DNA of 64,000 bases, taken from Jeotgalibacillus aurantiacus. GTDB taxonomy: Bacteria; Bacillota; Bacilli; Bacillales; Jeotgalibacillaceae. Positions 1-9,218 of this stretch are shown here, in pieces. The DNA lies in assembly GCF_020595125.1 (NCBI RefSeq), contig NZ_JACNMS010000002.1, forward strand, positions 310,001 to 374,000. The letters are read 5' to 3'. The notes below the pieces were generated by a model that saw nothing but the letters and a program-made list of their open reading frames with translations, had not been told where the DNA came from and searched no databases. Within the stretch, counting starts at the first letter, position 1; every line of letters starts with the position of its first letter. A program made the position numbers and the translations under genes.

Positions 1-1212
1 GAGCGGACACTTACCTTCCATGCTGATCGGACGAAACACGTTAACGAGCTGCAAAAGCAGTTCCCGGATTATGCGATACAAATTCAATCTTTTTATCAGG
101 ACATATACGATATCGCGGCACGTATCAGACTCCTCATGAAGAAGCTTCCTGCTTTACCGCTTAGGTCGATCAGGGAAACCATTGAACTTGCAGGCGCATT
201 AAAGCCGGAACACGTAAAGCTGACACCAGGGTTTTTAAAAACGGTTTATTCTTTATTACGCAAACATTCCCTTCATTCCTGTAAAGGATTTATCAGCTTT
301 ATAGACGGTCAGCTGATCGACAGTATGCAGACGACAAGTAAGGATTGTGCACTATTGATGGGTGCGCTTGCGCTCGATATTTACCATGAGGGAGCCTATT
401 ATGTTAAAGGCGGCCTGTATCAGTTTGCTCATCTTCTTGTAAAAGCGGCTCAAAAAAACGGTGCGGAAATGATATTGGGCAGAAGAGTACTGAATATTAA
501 GAAACAGAACGGAAAGCTTGAAGTGACAGACCACCGGGGAAAAGTCAGGATCGCAGACCATGTAATCTGTAATACACCTGTCCAGTCGCTGCCTTCGATA
601 TTAGAGGATGAAATATATAACCAGCTTTCCTTACCGGTAAAACGGAAGTCTGGTGAGAAAACATGGGGTACCATGACGCTGTATTTGTCATTGAAGGATG
701 ATCAGATTCCTGAAAATTTTCCTTTATTTCAACAGCTCTCTGAACCGGGTTCCGTGAGTCATGATGAGGGCAGTCATTTATTTTTATCCATCTCCGAGAA
801 AGGTGATACGCTTCGTGCACCTGACGGCAGCCGCACGATGACGGTGAGTACTCATATCGATTTGAGTCAATGGGAAACGAAGGAGCAGTATGACAGAAAC
901 AAAGAATTGTATACGGATAAGATGATGTCACTCATTCAATACTATTATCCGTGGATTCGGGAGGCACTGATAGAATTATACCCTGGTGCACCAAGGGCAT
1001 GGGAACGATTCACATTCAGACCGTCCGGAATGGTGGGAGGTTTCCCGCAAACCCGTACACATTCTCTTTTTCTGAGCCTTTCCCACCGGACGCCGGTGAA
1101 AAACTTATGGTTATGCGGAGATTCAATTTTTCCTGGTGGTGGCACCATCGGGGTCTCAGTCAGTGGATATCACTGCTTTCACTCCATCTCAGGCAGGAAA
1201 TTAATTCAATAA
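1..1212 (+). CDS. CrtI-like NAD(P)/FAD-dependent oxidoreductase, 3' part
   Basis: The frame is open from the first base, so the gene starts outside the window; 403 codons are visible and the N-terminal dinucleotide-binding fold is missing. The middle contains 'YVKGGLYQFAHLL' followed by a beta-rich FAD domain, and the C-terminus has 'LWLCGDSIFPGGGTIGVSVSG', the FAD-binding end typical of phytoene desaturase/CrtI and related amine-oxidase-fold enzymes. Members desaturate or isomerise carotenoid precursors, but many bacterial paralogs have unknown substrates. No carotenoid gene is visible beside it, so the substrate is not assigned. It ends four bases before the trp promoter -35. An internal ATG at 136 has no good ribosome binding site and is not the true start. 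Confidence 0.8.
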   Translation, partial: ERTLTFHADRTKHVNELQKQFPDYAIQIQSFYQDIYDIAARIRLLMKKLPALPLRSIRETIELAGALKPEHVKLTPGFLKTVYSLLRKHSLHSCKGFISFIDGQLIDSMQTTSKDCALLMGALALDIYHEGAYYVKGGLYQFAHLLVKAAQKNGAEMILGRRVLNIKKQNGKLEVTDHRGKVRIADHVICNTPVQSLPSILEDEIYNQLSLPVKRKSGEKTWGTMTLYLSLKDDQIPENFPLFQQLSEPGSVSHDEGSHLFLSISEKGDTLRAPDGSRTMTVSTHIDLSQWETKEQYDRNKELYTDKMMSLIQYYYPWIREALIELYPGAPRAWERFTFRPSGMVGGFPQTRTHSLFLSLSHRTPVKNLWLCGDSIFPGGGTIGVSVSGYHCFHSISGRKLIQ

Positions 1213-1215
1213 CGG

Positions 1216-1244
1216 TTGACAAGCAAATAAAATCATACTATTAT
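1216..1244 (+). promoter_or_regulatory. sigma-A promoter of the trp operon
   Basis: TTGACA at 1216-1221, a 17-base spacer, and TATTAT at 1239-1244. It lies just after the upstream stop codon and about 25 bases before the first T-box leader, so it should drive the leader and trpEGDCFBA. Confidence 0.8.
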
Positions 1245-1269
1245 GAATAGCAACATTAATCATTTAATG

Positions 1270-1517
1270 CACTGAAGGAGAGTAGTAATACTTGATTGCT
1301 TTTTTAGAGAGCCGGTGGATGGTGTGAACCGGTAAAGCAAAAGTGTGAATGGACTCCTGAGCACCGGTCTGAAATTGCAGTAGGAACCGGCGTTTCACCA
1401 GCGATACATGGTGGCGGAAACAGAATTGTTCCGCAATGAGCGGATTTCTTTTGAAATCAACAAAGGTGGTACCACGGGTCTCCCGTCCTTTTTTACAGGA
1501 CAGGAAGGCCCTTTTTT
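1270..1517 (+). promoter_or_regulatory. T-box riboswitch 1 (Trp specifier)
   Basis: First of two T-box leaders. The AGAGAG of stem I is at 1306-1311. The specifier loop has GTGAA followed by TGG at 1350-1352 (Trp codon) and then ACTCCTGAGC. The T-box antiterminator sequence AGGTGGTACCACG is at 1464-1476. A terminator follows: an imperfect GC-rich stem at about 1476-1511 with six T at 1512-1517. Known family behaviour is that uncharged tRNA pairs with specifier and bulge and prevents termination. Here the bulge reads TGGT, which would pair by wobble, not Watson-Crick, with a G discriminator base. Confidence 0.85.
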
Positions 1518-1549
1518 GTACCTTCAAATAGTTGGACATTGATCAGGAG

Positions 1550-1776
1550 TAGTAAACAGTAAGCACAGTTTAGAGAGCCTGCGGCTGGTGAAAGCAGGAC
1601 TGTGGCGCTGTTGAATGGACCTGTGAGTCGACATCTGAACATGAAGTAGGATGATCCGGTTTATGCCCGTTAGCGCATGTATAAGAGGAAGCAGCACAGG
1701 CTGTTTCAATAAGAGGTGGCACCGCGGATATATGTCCGTCCTCCGTACAGACATATTGTTCTGTACGGAGTTTTTT
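1550..1776 (+). promoter_or_regulatory. T-box riboswitch 2 (Trp specifier)
   Basis: Second T-box in tandem. AGAGAG is at 1572-1577, GAA followed by the TGG specifier is at 1613-1618, and the T-box sequence AGGTGGCACCGCG is at 1714-1726. The bulge TGGC fits the usual G discriminator of bacterial tRNA-Trp. The terminator is a perfect 10-bp stem (1741-1750 with 1761-1770) followed by six T at 1771-1776. It ends 25 bases before trpE. Two T-boxes in series should make read-through require two tRNA-binding events, sharpening the response to tryptophan starvation. Confidence 0.9.
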
Positions 1777-1801
1777 ATTATTTGAAAACGGGGTGTTTGA
1801 G

Positions 1802-3205
1802 ATGAGCAGAGTAGAGCAAAAAACAATCGGACTCAGGAAAATAGACGGGGATTCCCTGACACCTATTTCCATCTTCCAGACGATCAAAGGCAATAAGAAA
1901 TGTCTGCTGGAAAGTTCATTGAAATATGAGGAGTCCGGAAGATATTCATTTATAGCTGCAAATCCCTTTATGGAATTGAAAGGGTCAGGCAGCGAGACTG
2001 AAATGAAGGATTATCAATCAAATGAAGTAAAAATTGAAAAGGTTAAACCGCTTGAAAAGTTAAAAGAAGTCATCAATTCTTATAAAGAGCTTGTTCCGGA
2101 TACATTTTTATTGCCGGGTGGCGGAATTGGCTATATCGGCTATGATACGATTTCCGCTTATGAAGAAATCGGTTTTACACCGGAAGATGAACTGAAAATG
2201 CCTGACATACATTTAATGTTTTACGAGACGATAGTGATGTACGATCATAAACGCCATGAAGTGACGCTGTTTACTTTCGACCCGGCGCAGAAGGCTTCGC
2301 CTGAAGAACTGAACCTGAGACTTGATGAGCTGGAAAAGCAGTTGTTTGATTACAGTGCCATTACGCCGCAGTCCGATTTAACCGGCGTTTTACAGTACGA
2401 ATCGAATATTGAAAAAGAGAAGTTTAAAGAGAATGTTGAAAAGGCAAAGGAATATATCCGAAACGGTGATATTTTTCAAATTGTTCTTTCCCAAAGGCTA
2501 ACAGCCCCTTTTACCGGTTCGCCATTAACGTTTTACAGACACTTGAGAAAAGAAAATCCTTCTCCCTATATGTTTTATATCGATTTTGAAGATTATCTGA
2601 TTCTCGGGGCCTCTCCAGAAAGTCTGATTAAAGTTAAAGGAAATGATGTAACGACTAACCCGATCGCAGGAACGAGGAAGCGGGGGAAAACACCTGAAGA
2701 AGATCAGGCGCTTGCAGAAGAACTGCTGAATGACATCAAGGAGCAGGCTGAACACAAAATGCTTGTTGACCTTGGAAGAAATGACCTTGGACGTGTTTGT
2801 GAAATTGGATCAATTACACTTCCTAAATATATGGTGATTGAGAAATATCAGTTCGTGATGCATATCGTATCAGAAGTGAAAGGCACGCTTCTAAAAGGAA
2901 TTTCCCCGCTTGAAGCGCTGATTGCCACACTGCCTGCAGGAACGGTATCCGGTGCGCCAAAGATCAGAGCCATGCAGCTGATCAATGAGATGGAGACAGT
3001 GAAGCGCGGCGTGTATGCAGGCGCAGCAGGCTATATCAGCTTCGACGGAAATCTGGATTTTGCTTTAGCCATCAGAACGATGGTCATTAAAGATCAAAAA
3101 GCCTATGTGCAGGCAGGTGCGGGAATTGTGTATGATTCGGATCCTGAAAGTGAGTATCAGGAAACGATTAATAAAGCAAAATCTCTCCTGGAGGTAGGCG
3201 CATGA
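1802..3205 (+). CDS. trpE: Anthranilate synthase component I
   Basis: 467 aa. It converts chorismate to anthranilate with ammonia supplied by TrpG, the first step of tryptophan synthesis. The LLES motif at residues 35-38 is the conserved tryptophan feedback site, and the C-terminal chorismate-binding domain has 'PAGTVSGAPKIRAM' and 'QAGAGIV'. The ATG at 1802 is chosen with ACGGGGTG about 6 bases upstream; a GTG at 1793 is in frame but lies inside that site. The stop overlaps trpG by ATGA. It is first in the trp operon, controlled by two T-boxes and probably by feedback inhibition. Confidence 0.96.
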   Translation: MSRVEQKTIGLRKIDGDSLTPISIFQTIKGNKKCLLESSLKYEESGRYSFIAANPFMELKGSGSETEMKDYQSNEVKIEKVKPLEKLKEVINSYKELVPDTFLLPGGGIGYIGYDTISAYEEIGFTPEDELKMPDIHLMFYETIVMYDHKRHEVTLFTFDPAQKASPEELNLRLDELEKQLFDYSAITPQSDLTGVLQYESNIEKEKFKENVEKAKEYIRNGDIFQIVLSQRLTAPFTGSPLTFYRHLRKENPSPYMFYIDFEDYLILGASPESLIKVKGNDVTTNPIAGTRKRGKTPEEDQALAEELLNDIKEQAEHKMLVDLGRNDLGRVCEIGSITLPKYMVIEKYQFVMHIVSEVKGTLLKGISPLEALIATLPAGTVSGAPKIRAMQLINEMETVKRGVYAGAAGYISFDGNLDFALAIRTMVIKDQKAYVQAGAGIVYDSDPESEYQETINKAKSLLEVGA

Positions 3206-3774
3206 TCTATTTAATTGATAATTATGATTCATTTACGTATAATTTCTACCAATATTTAAGTGAGTTTGACACGGTAAAGGTCGTCAGGAACGATCAATTT
3301 ACCATAGAAGAGCTGAGACAGGAACAACCGGATGTCATTGTGTTATCACCAGGTCCGGGACATCCGGCTGATGCGGGAAAATGTATAGAAGTGATTCAAA
3401 CCTTTAAAAAAGACATCCCGATCATCGGCATTTGCCTCGGACATCAGGCAATAGGTGCAGCATTTGGTGCAGAAATCATTCGTGCCGAACATATTTTACA
3501 CGGAAAGGAATCCGTCCTTATTCACGATGATCCAAATCTGTTTGGTGAAGAGGAGGACCTGTCAGTCATGAGATATCACTCACTTGTGATTGATAAGAAC
3601 TCGTTACCGGAGGAGCTTGAGGTCAAAGCGGTTTCCGGCGGAGATGAAGAGATTATGGCGGTCAAACACCGCGAGCATCCAATGATCGGGCTGCAATTTC
3701 ACCCGGAATCAATTGGAACACTGACAGGGAAGCAGATGCTTAGAAATTGCCTGACATTGTTAAACGCTATTTAA
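3202..3774 (+). CDS. trpG: Anthranilate synthase glutamine amidotransferase component
   Basis: 190 aa. The class I glutamine amidotransferase subunit releases ammonia from glutamine for TrpE. The nucleophile is C78 in 'GICLGHQ', and the His/Glu pair lies in 'LQFHPES' near residues 168-170. It overlaps trpE by four bases, implying translational coupling. Having trpG inside the trp operon differs from B. subtilis, where the amidotransferase sits in the folate operon and serves both pathways. Whether this one also serves p-aminobenzoate synthesis cannot be told here. Confidence 0.95.
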   Translation: MIYLIDNYDSFTYNFYQYLSEFDTVKVVRNDQFTIEELRQEQPDVIVLSPGPGHPADAGKCIEVIQTFKKDIPIIGICLGHQAIGAAFGAEIIRAEHILHGKESVLIHDDPNLFGEEEDLSVMRYHSLVIDKNSLPEELEVKAVSGGDEEIMAVKHREHPMIGLQFHPESIGTLTGKQMLRNCLTLLNAI

Positions 3775-3788
3775 AGGAGAGAGCTGAG

Positions 3789-4811
3789 ATGAGAGAGTTT
3801 ATTAGATTAGTTGAGAGAGATCAGCATTTAACAGTTGAACAAATGAGAAGAGCAAGCGAAAAACTATTTAATGAGGACACATCACAGGAGGAAATTAAAC
3901 AATTTCTGCTTGAGCTGAAGCGAAAAGGTGAAACAGCAGATGAGATCACAGGACTCGTGTCAGTCGTCAGGGAAATAGCCGGACGTTATGATACTTCTGC
4001 TCAGCAAATTATGGATAATTGCGGAACCGGTGGTGATGGCTCTCAAAGCTTCAATATCAGTACCTGTGCAGCTTTTGTCATCGCGGGTGCAGGAATCCCG
4101 GTAGCCAAACATGGCAATCGCAGTATTTCAAGTAAAACAGGCAGTGCTGATGTTTTAGAGCATCTTGGTGTACGTCTCGATCTGACAAAAGAGGATACGA
4201 AAACATTACTTGAAGAACAGCAAATTACGTTTCTCTTTGCACCATTTGTCCACGCCGGTATTAAAAACGTCATGAAAGCAAGAAAAGAGCTCGGTGTTCC
4301 AACCATCTTCAACCTGATTGGCCCGTTAACAAACCCGGTTGAACTGGATACCCAGCTGATTGGCATCTACAGAAGAGATATGCTTCAAACAATGGCTGAA
4401 GCGATGAAGCAATCCGGCCGCAGACGCGGAGTTGTTTTAAACGGTGCCGGTCACCTTGATGAAGCCTCTCTTGCCGGAACGAATCATCTGACGTTACTGG
4501 AGGGTGGAAAAATCACATCTTTCACACTTCACCCTGAAGAAATTGGCATGGAAGTTGTGCCGAACGAAAAAATCAAAGGTGGAGACGCAAAAGACAATGC
4601 GGCAATTCTGCTGTCTGTCTTAAACGGAGAGCAATCACCGTTTAAAGAAACAGTGGTTCTCAATGCCGGGATAGCGATTTTTGCCTCAGGCAAAGCTTCA
4701 AGTGTGATCGAAGGAATAAAACTTGCGCGAACAAGTATTGACTCTAAAGAAGCGCTTAAAAAACTGGAAGCCCTTGTTGAATACAGCCGTCAAAAGGAGA
4801 CAGTCAGATGA
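3789..4811 (+). CDS. trpD: Anthranilate phosphoribosyltransferase
   Basis: 340 aa. It transfers phosphoribose from PRPP to anthranilate. The PRPP-binding 'NCGTGGDGSQSFNIS' and 'KHGNRSISSKTGSADVLE' are both present. The ATG at 3789 has GGAG nine bases upstream and lies 14 bases after the trpG stop; the longer frame opening at 3747 lacks a ribosome site and would overlap trpG. It overlaps trpC by ATGA. The length is normal for the family. Confidence 0.96.
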   Translation: MREFIRLVERDQHLTVEQMRRASEKLFNEDTSQEEIKQFLLELKRKGETADEITGLVSVVREIAGRYDTSAQQIMDNCGTGGDGSQSFNISTCAAFVIAGAGIPVAKHGNRSISSKTGSADVLEHLGVRLDLTKEDTKTLLEEQQITFLFAPFVHAGIKNVMKARKELGVPTIFNLIGPLTNPVELDTQLIGIYRRDMLQTMAEAMKQSGRRRGVVLNGAGHLDEASLAGTNHLTLLEGGKITSFTLHPEEIGMEVVPNEKIKGGDAKDNAAILLSVLNGEQSPFKETVVLNAGIAIFASGKASSVIEGIKLARTSIDSKEALKKLEALVEYSRQKETVR

Positions 4812-5581
4812 CCATATTAGATCAGATTATAGAGAAGAAAAAAGAAGAAGTTGCAGCACTGGCAGATCATGATTTTACAGGTGTCATCAAAAAGCCGCTC
4901 CCACTGACATTTCTGAAAGGTCGTCACCTTGGTGTTATTGCTGAAATCAAACGGGCATCTCCATCTAAAGGATTGATTAATCCTGATATTGATCCGGTTA
5001 AACAGGCTAAAATTTACGAGCAGTTTGGAGCAAGTGCCATTTCGGTTTTGACCGATGAAGCGTTTTTTAAAGGGTCCATCGAGGATCTGAGGGCCGTATC
5101 AGCTGCTGTTTCGATTCCTGTTCTTTGTAAAGACTTTATGATTGATGAACGCCAGATCTTAAGGGCTGCTGAGGCAGGTGCATCCATTATCCTGCTGATC
5201 GTTGCTGCACTGTCAGATGAACAATTATCGAGACTTCATGCTTATGCAAAATCGCTGGATCTGAATGTGCTGGTGGAAGTTCATGATGAGGAGGAACTCG
5301 AACGTGCAATCCGTGCCGGGGCTGAATTTATCGGAGTCAACAACCGGAATCTGAAGACGTTTGAAGTAGATCTTGGAATCAGTGAACGTCTAGGGGCCAT
5401 TATGAAGGATCAGAACGTATCATTTATAAGCGAAAGCGGCATTTTTACTGAAGAAGATGCAAAGAGAGCGGCTCGTGCGGGAGCGAATGCCGTACTGGTT
5501 GGGGAATCTCTGATGAAAGCAGCTGACACCGGCAATCTCTTATCGTCTTTACAGGTTCCGTTAAACGGAGATCAGACATGA
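4808..5581 (+). CDS. trpC: Indole-3-glycerol phosphate synthase
   Basis: 257 aa, a single TIM-barrel enzyme. It closes the ring of carboxyphenylamino-deoxyribulose phosphate to indole-3-glycerol phosphate. Visible signatures are 'VIAEIKRASPSKG' (catalytic Lys/phosphate loop), 'VLCKDFMID' and 'FIGVNNRNL'. It is not fused to TrpF, unlike in enteric bacteria. Four-base overlaps with trpD and trpF indicate tight coupling. Confidence 0.96.
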   Translation: MTILDQIIEKKKEEVAALADHDFTGVIKKPLPLTFLKGRHLGVIAEIKRASPSKGLINPDIDPVKQAKIYEQFGASAISVLTDEAFFKGSIEDLRAVSAAVSIPVLCKDFMIDERQILRAAEAGASIILLIVAALSDEQLSRLHAYAKSLDLNVLVEVHDEEELERAIRAGAEFIGVNNRNLKTFEVDLGISERLGAIMKDQNVSFISESGIFTEEDAKRAARAGANAVLVGESLMKAADTGNLLSSLQVPLNGDQT

Positions 5582-6195
5582 TCGTAAAAATTTGCGGGCT
5601 TATGAATAAAGAAGATGTTACAGCAGCGGTTGAAGCAGGGGCAGATTATCTTGGGTTTGTTTTTGCTGATAGTAAAAGAAGAATTACGTTTGAACAGGCC
5701 GGAAAAATAAGCGAAAACGTCCCTTCATACGTAAAAAAGGTTGGTGTATTCGTCAATCCGGAAGTATCTGAGATTGATGATGCGATCCGTCTTGCCGGGA
5801 TTGATCTCATCCAGCTTCATGGAGATGAATCACCTGAATTTTGCCGACAAATGAAGAAACCTGTTATAAAAGCTGTCAGCATCCACTCCGAAGAGGATGT
5901 TTTACAGTTTAAAAAATTTGATGTTTACCATGCTTTAGCTGACGCACCGGGAACCGCATATCGCGGAGGAAGCGGACATTCCTTTGACTGGAATTATTTG
6001 AATACCAACGACCGGCATGATCAGCTGATCCTTGCAGGCGGACTGACACCTGAGAACGTTCAGCTTGCAATCAATGAAGTGAAGCCTGCCGGTGTAGACG
6101 TATCCAGTGGTGTAGAGACAAATGGTAAAAAAAATCATCAAAAAATGAAGCAGTTTGTAAAAAACGCTAAACAAACCGGGAGTGAAATGATATGA
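5578..6195 (+). CDS. trpF: Phosphoribosylanthranilate isomerase
   Basis: 205 aa. It catalyses the Amadori rearrangement of phosphoribosylanthranilate. The N-terminal '[12 protein letters not shown]' carries the catalytic Cys, and '[10 protein letters not shown]' plus 'GVDVSSGVE' form the phosphate-binding loops. It starts in the ATGA overlap with trpC and ends in an ATGA overlap with trpB. Length and order are normal. Confidence 0.95.
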   Translation: MIVKICGLMNKEDVTAAVEAGADYLGFVFADSKRRITFEQAGKISENVPSYVKKVGVFVNPEVSEIDDAIRLAGIDLIQLHGDESPEFCRQMKKPVIKAVSIHSEEDVLQFKKFDVYHALADAPGTAYRGGSGHSFDWNYLNTNDRHDQLILAGGLTPENVQLAINEVKPAGVDVSSGVETNGKKNHQKMKQFVKNAKQTGSEMI

Positions 6196-7391
6196 CAACT
6201 TACGCACAGCCTGATATTAACGGTCAGTTCGGTCAATTTGGAGGACGATTTGTTCCGGAAACACTTATGAGAGCCGTTCTCGAACTTGAAGAAGCATACA
6301 AAGAAGCGCAAAATGATCCTGAATTTCATAAACTTCTGGAACATTATTTAAAAGACTATATCGGACGTGAAAATCCGCTTTATTATGCTGGAAATTTAAC
6401 GAAAAAAATAGGCGGATCCAAAATCTATTTTAAGCGTGAAGATCTGAACCATACGGGTGCTCACAAAATCAACAATACGATTGGTCAGGCCCTGCTTGCG
6501 ATCAGAATGGGAAAGAAGAAAATTGTCGCTGAAACAGGCGCCGGCCAGCACGGTGTTGCAACCGCCACGGTCTGTGCGCTGCTGAACCTGGATTGTGTGA
6601 TTTATATGGGTGAAGAGGACATCAGAAGACAGCAGCTGAATGTCTTTAGAATGGAACTGCTTGGTGCACGGGTTGAAAGTGTCTCTCAGGGAAGTGGTAC
6701 ATTAAAGGATGCAGTTAACGAAGCGATGAGATACTGGGTAACCAATGTTGAAGACACCCATTATATTATTGGTTCAGTTCTCGGACCTCATCCATTCCCT
6801 CAGATGGTACGTGATTTCCAGAGTGTGATTGGGAAGGAAACGAAGAAGCAGATCCTTGTAAAAGAAGGGCGTCTTCCTGATGAAATTATTGCTTGTATCG
6901 GCGGTGGAAGTAATGCGATGGGAATTTTCCACCCGTTTATTAACGATTCAGAAGTGAAATTAACCGGTGTGGAAGCGGCTGGATCCGGTATTCATTCAGG
7001 CAAACACGCAGCAACTTTAACGGCAGGAGATGTCGGTGTTTTACACGGCTCACTTATGTACCTGCTGCAAAATGATGATGGGCAGATCCAGGAGGCGCAC
7101 TCCATTTCAGCCGGTTTGGATTATCCGGGTGTCGGACCTGAGCACAGCTATCTGCATGAAACGAAGCGCGTTCACTATACATCTGTAACAGATGATGAAG
7201 CGCTTGATGCACTGCAGCTGATGAGCCGAACAGAAGGAATTATTCCTGCACTGGAAACAGCACACGCGATTCACTACGCAGTGGAGTCTGCAAAAGCGGG
7301 TAACCCCGAAGACATTATTGTTGTTTGTCTTTCAGGACGCGGAGATAAGGACGTCAATACAGTGAAGGCTGCTTTGGAGGAGAGAGAATAA
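6192..7391 (+). CDS. trpB: Tryptophan synthase beta subunit
   Basis: 399 aa, pyridoxal phosphate dependent. It condenses indole with serine to give tryptophan. The PLP lysine is K92 in 'HTGAHKINN', and the phosphate-binding loop is 'GGGSNAMG'. The N-terminus '[14 protein letters not shown]' is the usual TrpB1 start. It is coupled to trpF (four-base overlap) and trpA (one-base overlap), consistent with equal production of the alpha2beta2 complex. Confidence 0.97.
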   Translation: MTTYAQPDINGQFGQFGGRFVPETLMRAVLELEEAYKEAQNDPEFHKLLEHYLKDYIGRENPLYYAGNLTKKIGGSKIYFKREDLNHTGAHKINNTIGQALLAIRMGKKKIVAETGAGQHGVATATVCALLNLDCVIYMGEEDIRRQQLNVFRMELLGARVESVSQGSGTLKDAVNEAMRYWVTNVEDTHYIIGSVLGPHPFPQMVRDFQSVIGKETKKQILVKEGRLPDEIIACIGGGSNAMGIFHPFINDSEVKLTGVEAAGSGIHSGKHAATLTAGDVGVLHGSLMYLLQNDDGQIQEAHSISAGLDYPGVGPEHSYLHETKRVHYTSVTDDEALDALQLMSRTEGIIPALETAHAIHYAVESAKAGNPEDIIVVCLSGRGDKDVNTVKAALEERE

Positions 7392-8179
7392 TGGGAAAAA
7401 TCGCGATTCAGGAAGCAATCGAACAGGTAAACGCACGTGGAGCAAAAGCGTTTGTTCCGTATATCATGGCTGGAGATCCATCGTTAAGTGACCTGAAAGA
7501 TCAGCTGCTTTATTTACAGGAATCCAATGCGACAGTTATCGAGCTCGGCATTCCATTTTCAGACCCTGTGGCCGATGGACCTACGATTCAGGAGGCCGGA
7601 AAGCGCGCATTAAAAAGCGGTACCACACTTCCTAAAATCCTGAGCGTTTTAAAAGAAATAAAAGATGATATAACTGTTCCAATCGTACTGATGACGTATA
7701 TTAATCCTTTATTTAAATATGGTCTTGGGAAGGTATTCGAAGACATTGAAGCGGCAGGCGTTTCGGGTCTGATTATTCCGGATTTACCTTTAGAACAGTA
7801 CGCGCTCATTGAAACGCACATTAAGAAAACGGACCTTGCACTCATTCAGCTGGTGACATTAATGAGCCCGGATCAGCGAATCGAAAAATTGGCCAAGCTG
7901 TCTGAAGGCTTCGTCTACGCCGTTTCTGTTACTGGCATCACCGGCGAACGTGCGACCATCAGTGATCAGCTTGAAGGATTTATCCAAAAGCTAAAAAAGC
8001 ACAGCCCGGTACCGGTATTAGCCGGTTTCGGAATCTCCTCTCCTGAACAGGTTGCACAAGTTGCTTCACTCGGCGACGGCGTCATCGTCGGAAGTAAAAT
8101 CGTCGACCTCCAGAACAAAGGAGAACAATCTAAAATAAGAGAACTCATCCACGCAGCAACACAACCGTCTGTGATTTAG
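7391..8179 (+). CDS. trpA: Tryptophan synthase alpha subunit
   Basis: 262 aa TIM barrel that cleaves indole-3-glycerol phosphate to indole, which passes to TrpB. Catalytic E51 and D62 are visible in 'ELGIPFSDPVADGP', and the phosphate site is 'AGFGISSPEQV'. The ATG shares its A with the trpB stop. It is the last gene of the operon; a structured repeat and a terminator follow. Confidence 0.96.
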   Translation: MGKIAIQEAIEQVNARGAKAFVPYIMAGDPSLSDLKDQLLYLQESNATVIELGIPFSDPVADGPTIQEAGKRALKSGTTLPKILSVLKEIKDDITVPIVLMTYINPLFKYGLGKVFEDIEAAGVSGLIIPDLPLEQYALIETHIKKTDLALIQLVTLMSPDQRIEKLAKLSEGFVYAVSVTGITGERATISDQLEGFIQKLKKHSPVPVLAGFGISSPEQVAQVASLGDGVIVGSKIVDLQNKGEQSKIRELIHAATQPSVI

Positions 8180-8273
8180 GATAAGTCAGCCTGTAGAGTA
8201 AAGCAAAAGCTTGGTACGGCTATTCCAATTATGATAAATGAAAAAGCAAACTGAAATGCATACACAAAGGGCA

Positions 8274-8436
8274 GAGGGGCATCCGCAGACTCCTATGGCA
8301 AAGGGACAGGTGAAACCGATGCGCGAGCGCAGCGGGTTCACCTCCCGGCCTCAGAAAAGCGAAGACGGGCGTTTAGGGACGTACAAACTGGACCGGCCCC
8401 GACGGAGCTGGACACAGAAAGCGTAGGATTCCCCTC
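8274..8436. repeat. Structured intergenic repeat, diverged copy
   Basis: The ends form an 11-bp inverted repeat with one mismatch (GAGGGG-ATCC at 8274-8284 against GGAT-CCCCTC at 8426-8436). Inside are 'GCAGACTCC', 'ACAGGTGA', 'GTTCACC' and 'AAAGCGAAGAC', the same order of blocks as in the two copies near 39.5 kb and 47.6 kb, but with an extra roughly 60-base right half. Elements of this look are common between genes in Bacillaceae. No transposase is associated and the function is unknown. A 62-codon frame across it (8238-8426) is not considered a gene. Confidence 0.6.
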
Positions 8437-8464
8437 AGCCCGGTATTTATATTTTGCAACCTAA

Positions 8465-8498
8465 AAAACCGGTTTCTATAATGGAAACCGGTTTTACT
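8465..8498 (+). terminator. trp operon terminator
   Basis: A perfect 12-bp stem (8465-8476 with 8484-8495; arms read AAAACCGGTTTC) with a 7-base loop and T-rich right flank. It ends the trp operon before arlR. The 370-base gap 8180-8549 holds only the repeat, this hairpin and the arlR ribosome site. Confidence 0.75.
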
Positions 8499-8549
8499 TT
8501 TGTGAATCAGGTAAAATAGATAAAAAGAGCATGACAGAGGTGACCCACA

Positions 8550-9218
8550 TTGACTAGAATCCTGCTGATTGAAGACGAGAAAAATCTGGCACGCTTTATA
8601 GAGCTGGAGCTTAAATATGAAGGATACAATGTTACGGTTGAATATGATGGGCGGGATGGACTAAATCTTGCGCTGACTGAAGAATTTGATTTGATTCTCC
8701 TGGATTTAATGCTTCCATCCTTAAGCGGTATGGAGATATGCCGCAGAATAAGACAGTCTAAAGATTTACCTATCATAATGATTACTGCAAAGGATGGAGT
8801 GATGGACAGAGTATCAGGTCTTGACAGTGGGGCAGATGACTATATTGTCAAACCTTTCGCCATTGAAGAACTGCTTGCCAGAATGCGGGCGTTACTCAGG
8901 AGACTGACACCGACTGAGGGTGAATTCCTGTCACACAAAGATATACAGGTAAACCCTGTATCTTATAAGGTAACAAAAGGAAACAAAGAATTGACTTTAA
9001 CCAAACGTGAATTTGACCTTCTGAAAATGCTCCTTGAGAATAAAGATATCGTTTTGACACGTGACCGGATTCTTGAAAAGGTCTGGGGTTTTGATGCAGA
9101 AGTAGAGACCAATGTAGTAGATGTTTATATTCGCCATCTCCGAAATAAGCTGGATCCTGCAAACTCTTCCTCTTATATTAAAACAGTCCGTGGAACAGGG
9201 TATGTGATCCGATCATGA
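8550..9218 (+). CDS. arlR: OmpR-family response regulator, ArlR-like
   Basis: 222 aa. Receiver domain with acidic pocket 'IEDE' and phospho-acceptor D52 in 'LLDLMLPS', 'VKPF' lysine near residue 101, then a winged-helix domain ending '[14 protein letters not shown]'. The sequence closely resembles staphylococcal ArlR, and the gene precedes odhAB as arlRS neighbours odhAB in Staphylococcus. A TTG start is chosen with GAGGTGA six bases upstream. It overlaps the kinase gene by ATGA. It probably controls surface, autolysis or stress genes; targets here are unknown. Confidence 0.9.
   Translation: MTRILLIEDEKNLARFIELELKYEGYNVTVEYDGRDGLNLALTEEFDLILLDLMLPSLSGMEICRRIRQSKDLPIIMITAKDGVMDRVSGLDSGADDYIVKPFAIEELLARMRALLRRLTPTEGEFLSHKDIQVNPVSYKVTKGNKELTLTKREFDLLKMLLENKDIVLTRDRILEKVWGFDAEVETNVVDVYIRHLRNKLDPANSSSYIKTVRGTGYVIRS

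Noticed and set aside
8238-8426. 62-codon open frame on the plus strand
   Set aside because: It lies across the structured repeat, has no ribosome binding site, and its peptide is low-complexity and Arg/Pro-rich as expected for translated repeat sequence.
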